This document shows positions 1 through 8,015 of a stretch of 64,000 nt of DNA, piece by piece. How positions within the stretch are numbered: position 1 is the first letter of the stretch; each line of letters begins with the position of its first letter. Source of the stretch: Alistipes sp. UBA934 (lineage in GTDB: Bacteria; Bacteroidota; Bacteroidia; Bacteroidales; Rikenellaceae); contig DBDK01000008.1 in assembly GCA_002293535.1 (NCBI GenBank), positions 124,001 to 188,000 of the forward strand. The letters run 5' to 3'. The notes below the pieces were generated by a model that did not search any database, was not told where the DNA came from, and saw only the letters and a program-made list of their open reading frames with translations. The position numbers and the translations under genes were made by a program.

Positions 1-472
1 AGAACAGCGTCGAAAGACCCATCCCAATGAAGCCGAATAGTGTGTATATTCTCGAGCGGACGATCACTCCCGTTATGGCAATGCCGGAAGCCATTAGCAG
101 AGTGATTATACCGTAGATGTCCGAGCGTGAGAAAATTGCGATGACAAATGCGGGTGCAATTCCGAGGGCGAGCACGAGCCAAATTTTGGAGATGATACGG
201 TCGATCTCGGTGCGCGGCTCGTTGCACTTACGCATCGGGAATATCCTCGTCAGAATGAACCCGATGACGGGGATGAGGAACCACGTCCAAGAGCCGTAAC
301 CCAGTAGTCCGGACGAGACTGTGAGACAGTAGTTTAGCAGAGAAATGGCGACCACGGTGTAGCCCCAAATGAGGAACGGGCGGCCGGAATTGCGCTCAAG
401 ACGGGTACGGGTGTCGGAGATTGTTCGCGCGATCAGGTCCAGACTTTGCTGGCTCGAAAGTTGTTTTTCCAT
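1..472 (-). CDS. Partial membrane protein of unknown function
   Basis: The reading frame opens at an ATG at 472 and runs leftward off the window, so the C-terminus is missing. The visible 157 residues begin with a soluble amphipathic stretch (MEKQLSSQQSLDLIARTIS), then an arginine-rich segment and about four hydrophobic segments separated by a charged loop with CNEPRTEID. This layout (short cytosolic helix, then four to five membrane helices) is common among small uncharacterised Bacteroidota inner-membrane proteins. I recognise no catalytic motif. A -7 box lies 33 nt upstream. It is divergent from pfkA. The function is unknown; the coding call rests on the intact frame, promoter and membrane-protein composition. 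Confidence 0.7.
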   Translation of the reverse strand, partial: MEKQLSSQQSLDLIARTISDTRTRLERNSGRPFLIWGYTVVAISLLNYCLTVSSGLLGYGSWTWFLIPVIGFILTRIFPMRKCNEPRTEIDRIISKIWLVLALGIAPAFVIAIFSRSDIYGIITLLMASGIAITGVIVRSRIYTLFGFIGMGLSTLF

Positions 473-505
473 AGTCTTATATTTGTTTGTGCTGTAAATT
501 CAACG

Positions 506-537
506 CAAATATAAACTACTTTATTTTATAAACCAAA
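506..537 (-). promoter_or_regulatory. Bacteroidota-type promoter for the leftmost membrane protein gene
   Basis: On the minus strand TATATTTG (513-506) matches the TAnnTTTG -7 consensus and TTTG (537-534) lies 20 bp upstream, the expected -33 position. It would start transcription near 500, leaving a leader of roughly 28 nt before the ATG at 472. Confidence 0.6.
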
Positions 538-557
538 TTATCGGCACAAAAAATTTT

Positions 558-565
558 TACCTTTG
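558..565 (+). promoter_or_regulatory. -7 box upstream of pfkA
   Basis: TACCTTTG matches the Bacteroidota -7 consensus TAnnTTTG. No convincing -33 TTTG is seen. The predicted leader to the ATG at 603 would be about 30 nt. Confidence 0.5.
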
Positions 566-602
566 TGATGTAATATATGGAAGAATTAAGGTATTGAAAG
601 AG

Positions 603-1583
603 ATGAAGACGATCAAGTGTGTCGGGATTTTGACCTCGGGAGGCGACTCTCCCGGAATGAACGCGGCGATCCGTGCGGTAACACGTACGGCAATATTCAA
701 CGGCCTTAAGGTCAAGGGCATAATGCGCGGTTACAAGGGACTTATCGACGACGAAGTTCTCGATTTCAAAACCAATAACGTCTCTAACATCATCCAACAG
801 GGTGGCACGATCCTCAAGACCGCTCGTTCCAAGGAGTTCGAGACCAAGGAGGGTCGCAAAAAGGCGCACGAGACAATGCTCCGCCACAAAATCGACGCGC
901 TGGTTGTCATCGGAGGTGACGGCTCGCTCACCGGCGCACGCATCATCGCCGCCGAATATGACATTCCCATCGTTGGCATTCCCGGCACTATCGACAACGA
1001 CCTCTACGGTACAGACACCACAATAGGCTATGATACAGCGCTTAACACCGTTATGTGGGCTGTCGATAGATTGCGCGACACCGCCTCTTCGCACGAACGT
1101 CTGTTCTTCGTAGAGGTTATGGGTCGCAACGCTGGATTCCTCGCCCTTAATGGCGCCATTGCTACTGGTTCGGAGGCCGCAATCATACCTGAGATCGCTA
1201 CCGAGGTAGACCAATTGGCAGAGCTCATCGAAAATGGTTTCCGTAAGGATAAGAATTCGAGTATAGTCCTCGTGGCCGAGAGTGACGTCACGGGCGGAGC
1301 AATGGGTATGGCCGCCCGCGTCAAGAAGGAGTATCCCCAGTTCGACAGCCGCGTCACGATTCTTGGCCATATTCAACGGGGAGGATCTCCCACGGCGTAT
1401 GACCGTATCATTGCTTCTCGGATGGGTCGCGAGGCCGTGGAGGCGCTTTTGGATGGTCAGCGCAACGTTATGATCGGAATCGACGACGAATCGCTTGTCC
1501 ATATCCCGTTCTCGCAGGCGATCCGTGACGACAAACTCATCGACCGCGATTTGTTGAAAACAGTCAAGATTTTGTCTATATAA
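603..1583 (+). CDS. pfkA: ATP-dependent 6-phosphofructokinase
   Basis: It phosphorylates fructose 6-phosphate to fructose 1,6-bisphosphate, the committed step of glycolysis, in the cytosol. The 326-residue protein has the bacterial PfkA length and motifs in order: GGDSPGMNAAIRAV at the N-terminus (ATP phosphate loop), GGDGSLTGA, PGTIDND with the catalytic Asp, MGRNAGFLA, and LGHIQRGGSPTAYDR for the sugar phosphate. Glycine rather than lysine before TIDND fits ATP, not pyrophosphate, as donor. A TTG at 594 would add three residues, but the ATG at 603 gives the usual MKTIKxxGILTSGGD start and is preferred. The end of the gene contains the -33 element of the riboswitch promoter that follows. Confidence 0.96.
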   Translation: MKTIKCVGILTSGGDSPGMNAAIRAVTRTAIFNGLKVKGIMRGYKGLIDDEVLDFKTNNVSNIIQQGGTILKTARSKEFETKEGRKKAHETMLRHKIDALVVIGGDGSLTGARIIAAEYDIPIVGIPGTIDNDLYGTDTTIGYDTALNTVMWAVDRLRDTASSHERLFFVEVMGRNAGFLALNGAIATGSEAAIIPEIATEVDQLAELIENGFRKDKNSSIVLVAESDVTGGAMGMAARVKKEYPQFDSRVTILGHIQRGGSPTAYDRIIASRMGREAVEALLDGQRNVMIGIDDESLVHIPFSQAIRDDKLIDRDLLKTVKILSI

Positions 1584-1601
1584 AAATCTTCTTTATCTTT
1601 G
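1571..1601 (+). promoter_or_regulatory. Promoter of the B12 riboswitch/btuB operon
   Basis: TTTG at 1571-1574 and TATCTTTG at 1594-1601 are separated by 19 bp, a perfect Bacteroidota -33/-7 pair. The -33 lies inside the last codons of pfkA, so the cobalamin operon is transcribed separately although it directly follows pfkA. Confidence 0.75.
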
Positions 1602-1608
1602 CATCCTC

Positions 1609-1797
1609 ACAGGTTCCCCCGCGGGGGATTAAATGGGAATGCCGTGTATAATCGGCAACAGTTCCCGCTGCTGTAAATTCTTGGGAGTCAGTAAAATGGC
1701 GCCAGGGTTTCGAGTTCTAAAGTCACTGACCTTCGGGGTTGGGAAGGCTTCGAAACCGCAAAAAGAACAAGTCAGAAGACCTGCCTGCGAGAAATAA
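1609..1797 (+). ncRNA. Cobalamin (adenosylcobalamin/B12) riboswitch
   Basis: The leader carries the conserved pieces of the cobalamin aptamer in order: AGGTTCCCC near 1611, GGGAATGCC and GTG near 1634-1648, the B12-box-like core GGCAACAGT...CCCGCTGCTGTAA at about 1651-1677, a variable arm, GTCACTG near 1722, TTGGGAAGG near 1739-1747, and the closing AAGTCAGAAGACCTGCCTG at about 1769-1787. The aptamer ends about 40 nt before the btuB ATG, leaving room for an expression platform. Known cobalamin riboswitches repress B12 uptake genes when the cofactor is plentiful; the downstream receptor and BtuG-like gene fit that. Confidence 0.93.
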
Positions 1798-1830
1798 TTT
1801 TTTGACGCCCACGGCGAATGGGCCCCAGAA

Positions 1831-3846
1831 ATGAAACGGACGGTCATCACACTTATCCTTGTTTTTTTATGCGTCGCGGTAGCGGCCCAGAGCGTTGTTC
1901 CTATAGACAGCATCGTTGTTACCGCCCGGCGTCTGCACGAGATCGTTCCTGCGCAGATCCTTGATGGACAACAGCTTACCCGCCTCGAAACTCACTCTGT
2001 CGCCGATGCTATTCGCTATTTTTCCGGCGTTCAGGTCAAGGATTACGGCGGCATCGGGGGTCTCAAAACTGTCAATGTTCGCTCGCTTGGTAGCGCTCAC
2101 GTCGGGGTTTTTTACGACGGATTGGCGATCGGCAATGCTCAAAATGGCGTTGTAGATCTTGGGCGTTTTTCGCTCGCAAATGTAGAATCCGTGTCACTCT
2201 ATAACGGCCAGCGTAGCGATATCTTTCAGTCGGCCAGAGATTTCGCTTCGGCCGCGGCGGTCTATCTTCGTTCCCGACGCCCCATTTTCGAGTCCGGGCG
2301 TGGAAGTAACCTATCCCTGCGAATCGCGGGCGGATCGTTCGATCTTTTCGACGGATCGGCCCTCTTCGAACAGCGTCTCGGAGAGAACCTCAGTGCATCT
2401 GCTAACGTCCAGTTTCTCAACACTTCCGGACGCTATAAATATCGTTATTCAGGTAGCGGCGCAGGCGGAAATGGAAGCACCGGTTGGGACACCACTGCCG
2501 TGCGGCGCAATGGAGACATTCGCATAATCCGAGCCGAGACGAGTCTTTTTGGCAGTATCCACAGAGGAGAGTGGCGCGCCAAAGCTTACTTTTACGAATC
2601 GGACAGAGGTCTTCCGGGTGCAGTCATCAAAGAGGATAACGCCATTTCGCTTCGCAACGAAGATCGACAGCGTGACCGAAATTTTTTCATTCAAGGATCT
2701 ATGAATCAGGAGATTTCGCATCTTTACAGTTATCGTATCCAAGCCAAATATGCCCACGATTACACCAATTATGTGATGCCACCCACAACGACGCTCCAGA
2801 CGATGGATGCCCATTATCGCCAGCAGGAGGCATACATTTCGATGGCCAATCTATTCATAGTAAACCACTGGTTGTCAGCCAACTTATCGCTCGATGGACA
2901 ATATAACACACTGAAGGCCGATGCATCGAAGCTGTTCAATAAAAATTTTCCTCAGCCGCGCCGTCTCACTCTGTTGGGCGCGGCAGCGGTTTCGATGCGA
3001 TTCACGAAATTCAGTGCTCAAACCAGTCTGCTATACACCCACACTCACGACACCAGTGCACGTGAGCTTCCTATGGCCGCCGATCGAAACATCCTCTCCC
3101 CTACCCTCGTACTCGCCTACAACCTTTCTAACACATTGGAAATCAGAGCATTTTACAAGGACATTTTTCGCCTGCCTACTTTCAACGACCTTTACTATAC
3201 CCAGATCGGCAACCGCGCGCTCAGACCTGAATACACTACTCAATATAACGTAGGTGCTACGTGGCGCAAGTCGTGGAACCAGAGCCCACTCGTCTCGCTC
3301 AGCACTTCACTCGACGCCTATTATAACCGCGTGCACGACAAAATCGTAGCCACACCAACTTCCAACCAGCTTGTATGGACAATGATCAATATCGGTCGCG
3401 TTCGCATTCGTGGTATAGACGCTTCTGTGACGCCACAATTCCGCCTCGGCAACGGACCACGTGCGGCACACATCGACACCCGCATAACCTACACATTTCA
3501 AGATACTTCTGGCGGCGATTCCGTACCTTATGCTCCGCGCCACAGTGGTTCGGCCATTGTAGGCATAACCTGGGGACATCCATACGACAAAGGCCAACCG
3601 TGGTCGCTCAACTATAGTTTCATCTACACCGGTGAACGCTATCGACTTGGTAGTCAGACTTCTGCCAATCTTCTCGAACCTTGGTACACCCACGATCTCG
3701 CCCTGTCGCGCGATCTCAGCCTCCGTAAAGCCACCATACGCCTCGGTGTCGAGGTGAACAACATCTTCAACCAGCGCTACGAGGTCGTCCGCTGGTACCC
3801 AATGCCCGGAACCAACTTCAAACTTTTAATATCAATATCACTATGA
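1831..3846 (+). CDS. btuB: TonB-dependent outer-membrane cobalamin receptor (BtuB-like)
   Basis: The 671-residue protein has a signal peptide ending near AAQ (residue 19), a TonB-box-like PIDSIVVTARR segment, a plug domain with VRSLGSAHVGVFYDGLAIGNAQNG, and a long beta-barrel ending in the typical aromatic C-terminus (...FKLLISISL). It lacks the N-terminal carboxypeptidase-like domain of SusC receptors, as BtuB homologues do. Substrate assignment rests on context: a cobalamin riboswitch sits immediately upstream and a BtuG-like lipoprotein overlaps the stop codon by 4 bp (ATGA). It would import corrinoids across the outer membrane using TonB energy. Confidence 0.9.
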   Translation: MKRTVITLILVFLCVAVAAQSVVPIDSIVVTARRLHEIVPAQILDGQQLTRLETHSVADAIRYFSGVQVKDYGGIGGLKTVNVRSLGSAHVGVFYDGLAIGNAQNGVVDLGRFSLANVESVSLYNGQRSDIFQSARDFASAAAVYLRSRRPIFESGRGSNLSLRIAGGSFDLFDGSALFEQRLGENLSASANVQFLNTSGRYKYRYSGSGAGGNGSTGWDTTAVRRNGDIRIIRAETSLFGSIHRGEWRAKAYFYESDRGLPGAVIKEDNAISLRNEDRQRDRNFFIQGSMNQEISHLYSYRIQAKYAHDYTNYVMPPTTTLQTMDAHYRQQEAYISMANLFIVNHWLSANLSLDGQYNTLKADASKLFNKNFPQPRRLTLLGAAAVSMRFTKFSAQTSLLYTHTHDTSARELPMAADRNILSPTLVLAYNLSNTLEIRAFYKDIFRLPTFNDLYYTQIGNRALRPEYTTQYNVGATWRKSWNQSPLVSLSTSLDAYYNRVHDKIVATPTSNQLVWTMINIGRVRIRGIDASVTPQFRLGNGPRAAHIDTRITYTFQDTSGGDSVPYAPRHSGSAIVGITWGHPYDKGQPWSLNYSFIYTGERYRLGSQTSANLLEPWYTHDLALSRDLSLRKATIRLGVEVNNIFNQRYEVVRWYPMPGTNFKLLISISL

Positions 3847-4988
3847 AACAGTTACTTGAATTTGCAAAATTCTTTGCGATCACCGCCATTATCGCCACGC
3901 TTGGCCTTACTTCTTGCCGTCAGGACGATCCTGTCGATCCTCCCATCGATCCCGATCTCTTGGGGGCTGGGTTTTACCTACTGAACGAGGGTATGATGGG
4001 TTCAAACAACGCCACTCTCGACTTTTACGATTACAACACTAATAAATTGATCCATAACATTTTCGAAGCTCGCAATCCCAACGAAACTATGGGTCTCGGC
4101 GATACCGGCAATGATCTCGAACTATACAATGGAAGGCTCTATGCGGTGATAAATGGTTCGAGCTATTTGGAAGTTATCGACGCAACGAGGGCAAAACATA
4201 TAGCCAAAATCGCCATTCCCAATCCGCGCTATGTGGCTTTCAATGGCGATTTTGCTTATGTAACTTCCTATTCCACAGCCTCTTCGCCGTACGACGGTGG
4301 TGATGGCTCTCCTGCCGGTTTCGTTGCTAAGGTCGATTTGAACACACTCAAAGTCGTTGATCAGTGCACCGTCGGTCGGCAACCCGATGAATTGGCTGTC
4401 GTTGGCAATAAGTTATATGTCGCAAATTCAGGCGGTTACGCCGATCCAGACTACGAGACAACTGTTTCCGTAATCGACCTGACCACTTTCAGCGAAATCA
4501 AACGCATCGAGGTTGCACCCAATCTTTATCGCGTGCGGCCTGACGGTAAAGGTAAGCTATATGTCTCATCTCGTGGCGATTACCTTATGAATCCCGCTGC
4601 GACATTTGTCATCGATACCACCACGGACGCCGTCTCTCCCACCCCTATCGAGAGCGAAAACATCACTTTGGCGGGCGACAATATCTACGCGATAAGTGTC
4701 ACTTACGACGCCGAATGGAACCCGACGAACGCTTACCTGACCTATAATATAACAACCGACCGAATGGGCAGTAGCTTCATAACCGACAGCACTGACACTG
4801 AGATAGTTTCTCCCTATGGAATTGCAATTGAACCCACCACAGGCGAGATTTTCGTTACCGATGCTGTGGATTATTTTTCGGACGGAAAGCTGAATTGCTA
4901 TTCCTCCGCAGGCACTCTGAAATGGAGTGTTACCGCCGGCGTCTCTCCGGCCCACTTCGCGTTTTTCACGCCAAGTGCTGCTCGATAA
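3843..4988 (+). CDS. btuG: Surface cobalamin-binding beta-propeller lipoprotein (BtuG-like, YncE/DUF5074 family)
   Basis: A 381-residue lipoprotein with a lipobox ending in Cys25 (GLTSC), an acidic DDPVDPPIDPD linker typical of surface export, and repeated beta-propeller blades (YVANSGG, VIDLTTF, LYVSSRGDYL, VIDTTTDAV, EPTTGEIFVTDA). In Bacteroides, BtuG is a seven-bladed propeller that captures B12 with very high affinity above BtuB. The same order, the 4-bp overlap with the receptor and the shared riboswitch support that role here. Its 3' end overlaps the oppositely oriented hdrED gene by 23 bp. Family membership is recognised from length, blade repeats and context, not from a database search. 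Confidence 0.82.
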   Translation: MKQLLEFAKFFAITAIIATLGLTSCRQDDPVDPPIDPDLLGAGFYLLNEGMMGSNNATLDFYDYNTNKLIHNIFEARNPNETMGLGDTGNDLELYNGRLYAVINGSSYLEVIDATRAKHIAKIAIPNPRYVAFNGDFAYVTSYSTASSPYDGGDGSPAGFVAKVDLNTLKVVDQCTVGRQPDELAVVGNKLYVANSGGYADPDYETTVSVIDLTTFSEIKRIEVAPNLYRVRPDGKGKLYVSSRGDYLMNPAATFVIDTTTDAVSPTPIESENITLAGDNIYAISVTYDAEWNPTNAYLTYNITTDRMGSSFITDSTDTEIVSPYGIAIEPTTGEIFVTDAVDYFSDGKLNCYSSAGTLKWSVTAGVSPAHFAFFTPSAAR

Positions 4989-6684
4989 CCTCGGCCAGAT
5001 CCATCACCGGAAGTGACGTTCCGCGTGCGATGGCTTTTTTGCACAGTGGGCAGGCGGTAACTATTTCGCCTGCCCCTGTTGCTTCAAAAGCACGCCCGAC
5101 AGCCTGAGCTATAGCTACTTGCGAACTATTTTCCACCGCCATATTGGCCAACGAACTTCCACAACACAACGCCTCATCTCTCGTTTCGGCTGGCTCGACC
5201 AGCGTTCCCACTGTTTGCAAAACCTCTCTTGGAGCGTCGTAAATCCCGCAGCCGCGTCCCAACTCACAGGGGTCGTGATAGGTCATCTTTTCCGTGCCGC
5301 CGGGTTTCAGCGTCAGACGCCCATCCGAAAGAAGCCGGACAAAATACTCGGAGTGGTGCAGCACCTCGATTCCGTCCAAATTATAGTCTTCGCGAAAGAC
5401 CCTCAGGCATATCGGACAGGAAGTTACGAGAGTTGTAATACCGTGATTGCGAAACAGTTCAGCGTTAATTCGCATCATATCGCGCGCGGCTTCTATATCG
5501 CCAGACAACTTCAGCGGCCTTCCGCAACACACCCCTCCATCCCGATCGGCCCACCAAACCTGCTCGCCTGCCGCGGTGAAAATTCGCTCCATCGAACGCA
5601 AAATCTTAGGCGAAAGCAGCGTCATACAGCCCGCAAAGTAGCCTACACGCCCCTCACCCCTCGATCTGTCCACATCGCACGCATAGTTGAACCTCCCATT
5701 AGAGGGTGTTCCGCTCAACGAATGGCGGCTGCCAAGCCTCAAAGTATCCAGCTCCAGACCAACCGGGCATTTGACCTGACATCTTCCGCATAATAGGCAA
5801 TTATCTGCTACATAGCGAGTTAGCCTATTATAACGACGGTCTCGAATAAAGTATGCCGACTGGACGTTTCGCATTCCGGCATCGCGTTGCAACTGACAGG
5901 GATCGATACAAATTCCGCAGCGCGAGCACGCTTCGAGTTGAAAATGGTCGAACGATTTTTCACGCCCGGCCTCGCTCGTGATGCCCCATCTGCGCAGGAA
6001 AATCAGCGGTACTTCGGTGAAAATGTGCATATAACGCGAAAATGGCATCGCCACGAAGAACACCCCCAAAGCGATCGAGTAGCCCCACCAGAGCGGCAGT
6101 TGGCTCGGAAAACTCTCGGCCAGCAGCCTCATCGGGAACACGAACCACAGCGAGGTCATAGCCACTCTGTCGCCCAAGGTCAGCTTGGTAGTGCGCTTCA
6201 TCCCCATCGCCCGCGAGCGAAAGCGTTTGAACACTGCCAGCACCAACCCCGACAAAACATAGAGTAACAGTACGTCCATCACAACCTCGAAATTGATCCC
6301 CCATCTCGGCCCGTGATCCATATCCTGCGTAAAATAGTCGAAGAAAATATGCCCCTGCAACGGCACGAATCGCAGCCCAAGATAAGCGATGGTTTCCACC
6401 CACCCCACCACAATAAGCAGGAACCACCCCAGCGCAAATGCCGTGTGCATATATCCCAGCAAGGGGTTCACGCGCCAAATCCTGCGGTGCAGCAGACATT
6501 CCGTAAAGCACTCCCAAATACCCTTTAGCGTTGCCACTGAGAACAGTCCGTGCCACACTTTCAGTTTGTCGCGCCGTGGCAGCCGCACCATCCAACGTAC
6601 ATATTTATAGATTATCACAGCGAATAACACACTCGTCCCAACGATGAACGGGATCACAAAGCCGCTATAGAAAGTCTGCACCAT
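4966..6684 (-). CDS. Membrane HdrE-HdrD-like fusion: cytochrome-type membrane domain, two [4Fe-4S] clusters, two CCG domains
   Basis: The 572-residue protein starts with about five transmembrane helices resembling the NarI/HdrE gamma-type domain, with candidate haem-ligand histidines in the segment HTAFALGWF. A cytosolic part follows with two ferredoxin motifs, CSRCGICIDPC (about 260) and CLLCGRCQVKC (about 300), then two CCG domains of the HdrD/GlpC type: CCGRP with SCPIC, and CCGSS with ACPLC. HdrED-type proteins pass electrons between quinol or methanophenazine and thiol/Fe-S partners at the inner membrane. It is the last gene of a five-gene run and directly abuts the small HdrC-like gene. 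The physiological partner is not revealed by the sequence. Confidence 0.8.
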   Translation of the reverse strand: MVQTFYSGFVIPFIVGTSVLFAVIIYKYVRWMVRLPRRDKLKVWHGLFSVATLKGIWECFTECLLHRRIWRVNPLLGYMHTAFALGWFLLIVVGWVETIAYLGLRFVPLQGHIFFDYFTQDMDHGPRWGINFEVVMDVLLLYVLSGLVLAVFKRFRSRAMGMKRTTKLTLGDRVAMTSLWFVFPMRLLAESFPSQLPLWWGYSIALGVFFVAMPFSRYMHIFTEVPLIFLRRWGITSEAGREKSFDHFQLEACSRCGICIDPCQLQRDAGMRNVQSAYFIRDRRYNRLTRYVADNCLLCGRCQVKCPVGLELDTLRLGSRHSLSGTPSNGRFNYACDVDRSRGEGRVGYFAGCMTLLSPKILRSMERIFTAAGEQVWWADRDGGVCCGRPLKLSGDIEAARDMMRINAELFRNHGITTLVTSCPICLRVFREDYNLDGIEVLHHSEYFVRLLSDGRLTLKPGGTEKMTYHDPCELGRGCGIYDAPREVLQTVGTLVEPAETRDEALCCGSSLANMAVENSSQVAIAQAVGRAFEATGAGEIVTACPLCKKAIARGTSLPVMDLAEVIEQHLA

Positions 6685-7020
6685 TTAGTAGTCGCCCAGC
6701 TTACGTTTTATCAGGCGCACAACGCCCCTTGTATTGATTCCGCGCGGACACACCAGCCGGCACTTCCCACAGAGCATACACTTGTTCATCTCGGCCCAAG
6801 CGCCGGTATACTCTCCTCTTCGCACCAGAGTGTGCACCCTGCGAAAATTGAATGAAGTAAGATTTCCTGCAGTACAAGTGGCCGTGCAGCCTCCACAGGC
6901 AATGCAGGCACCGAATTGGGGCATCTCTTCCAGCATCTCACGCACCGGGCCCAGATCGTTTCGATCCAGATCCATCGTTCGCGCCGGCAAGACGCTGTAT
7001 CCCCACTCTATAGCACTCAT
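6685..7020 (-). CDS. Small HdrC-like protein with two [4Fe-4S] motifs
   Basis: A 111-residue ferredoxin-like subunit with CIACGGCTATC (about 38-48) and CMLCGKCRLVC (about 81-91), the paired-cluster arrangement of HdrC. It is followed by a basic C-terminus (RLIKRKLGDY). It overlaps the HdrA-like gene by 4 bp upstream and touches the membrane subunit gene downstream with no intervening base, so translation is probably coupled. It most likely relays electrons between the flavoprotein and the membrane HdrED-like subunit. It is the second HdrC-type protein in the cluster; the other lies at 9087-9713. Confidence 0.8.
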   Translation of the reverse strand: MSAIEWGYSVLPARTMDLDRNDLGPVREMLEEMPQFGACIACGGCTATCTAGNLTSFNFRRVHTLVRRGEYTGAWAEMNKCMLCGKCRLVCPRGINTRGVVRLIKRKLGDY

Positions 7021-8015
7021 TTTCTGCTTTTTAAGTATTCAGAAACCTTTTCTGCCGCCATCGAACCCTCACAAATGCTTTCGCCGATGGTTTTCGGCGC
7101 AGTGGCTGTTCCGGCATAAAAAACGTTCGGCAGGTCGGATGAAACTGCACCGGAAAACAGATCCCTTGGCGTCAAAAATCCGCTGGAACTCAGCGGCAAA
7201 GCATACTTTTCATTACTCGACGACGCCTTCATACCTACGATCAATACCAGCATATCGACCGTCATCTTCAGCGGTCGGCCCACCAATGTGTCTTCGGCCT
7301 TGATCTGCAGTCGCCCGTCGATCGTCGGCGAGGCTTCGGAGACTCTGCCACGTATGAAATTTACTCCGAAGTCCTGTTGCGCACTCTGATAGAGTTCTTC
7401 ATATCCCGGCCCGAACATCCGAATGTCCATATAGAAGTTATAAATTTCGGCATCCGGAAACAGCTGGCGCATCTCCATCGCCTGCTTCACGCCTGTGATA
7501 CAGCAAACTTTACTACAGTGCTTTTGGTTCACTTTTTCGTCCCGCGATCCCACACAGTGCACAAACGCAATCCCGTGCGGCGCACTTCCGTCGTGTAGCG
7601 CCACCTCACCCTTATTTAGCATCCGCTCCACATCGACGGTCGTAAAAACATTGTCGTAAATGTGATAGCCGTACTCCTCCTTGAGTCGAGCATCGAAAAT
7701 ATCGAATCCCGAAGCCACTATGACTGCCTCGCCTTCCAGCTTTTTGCCCTCCATCAGCAGCACTCCTCCGTCGGTAAGTCCTTCGACTTCAGTGTGCAAC
7801 ATCACTTCGACACCAGCATTCTCCATCTGTTTTGTCATTCCTTCCAGCACCTCGTGCGCCGGAGTCATCGACGGGAACAGGTTGTGCCAGTCGCGTAGTT
7901 TTCCTCCCAGTGCACCGCTCCTCTCCACGATCACGGGCTTCAGCCCTTCGGCCACCAGCGACAGTGCCGCCTGCATTCCCGCCGGCCCTCCGCCGACAAC
8001 GATAATTTTTTTCAT
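7017..8015 (-). CDS. HdrA-like FAD-dependent oxidoreductase
   Basis: A 332-residue flavoprotein beginning MKKIIVVGGGPAGMQAA, the FAD dinucleotide-binding motif, with a further FAD segment VIVASGFDIFDA and a C-terminal GTATAPKTIGESICEG segment typical of HdrA. The HdrA cluster motif is present as CVGSRDEKVNQ-HCSKVCC (near 160-180). It is far shorter than methanogen HdrA and lacks the extra ferredoxin inserts, so it is a minimal form like those in Qmo/sHdr-type systems. A TTG at 8018 could add one residue; the ATG at 8015 overlaps the hdrB TGA by one base. Role: flavin hub that splits or merges electrons. The electron donor is unknown. Confidence 0.83.
   Translation of the reverse strand: MKKIIVVGGGPAGMQAALSLVAEGLKPVIVERSGALGGKLRDWHNLFPSMTPAHEVLEGMTKQMENAGVEVMLHTEVEGLTDGGVLLMEGKKLEGEAVIVASGFDIFDARLKEEYGYHIYDNVFTTVDVERMLNKGEVALHDGSAPHGIAFVHCVGSRDEKVNQKHCSKVCCITGVKQAMEMRQLFPDAEIYNFYMDIRMFGPGYEELYQSAQQDFGVNFIRGRVSEASPTIDGRLQIKAEDTLVGRPLKMTVDMLVLIVGMKASSSNEKYALPLSSSGFLTPRDLFSGAVSSDLPNVFYAGTATAPKTIGESICEGSMAAEKVSEYLKSRK

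Noticed and set aside
516..1502. A 328-codon open frame antisense to pfkA
   Set aside because: It lies fully opposite a strongly supported gene, has no recognisable domain and is a codon-bias shadow.
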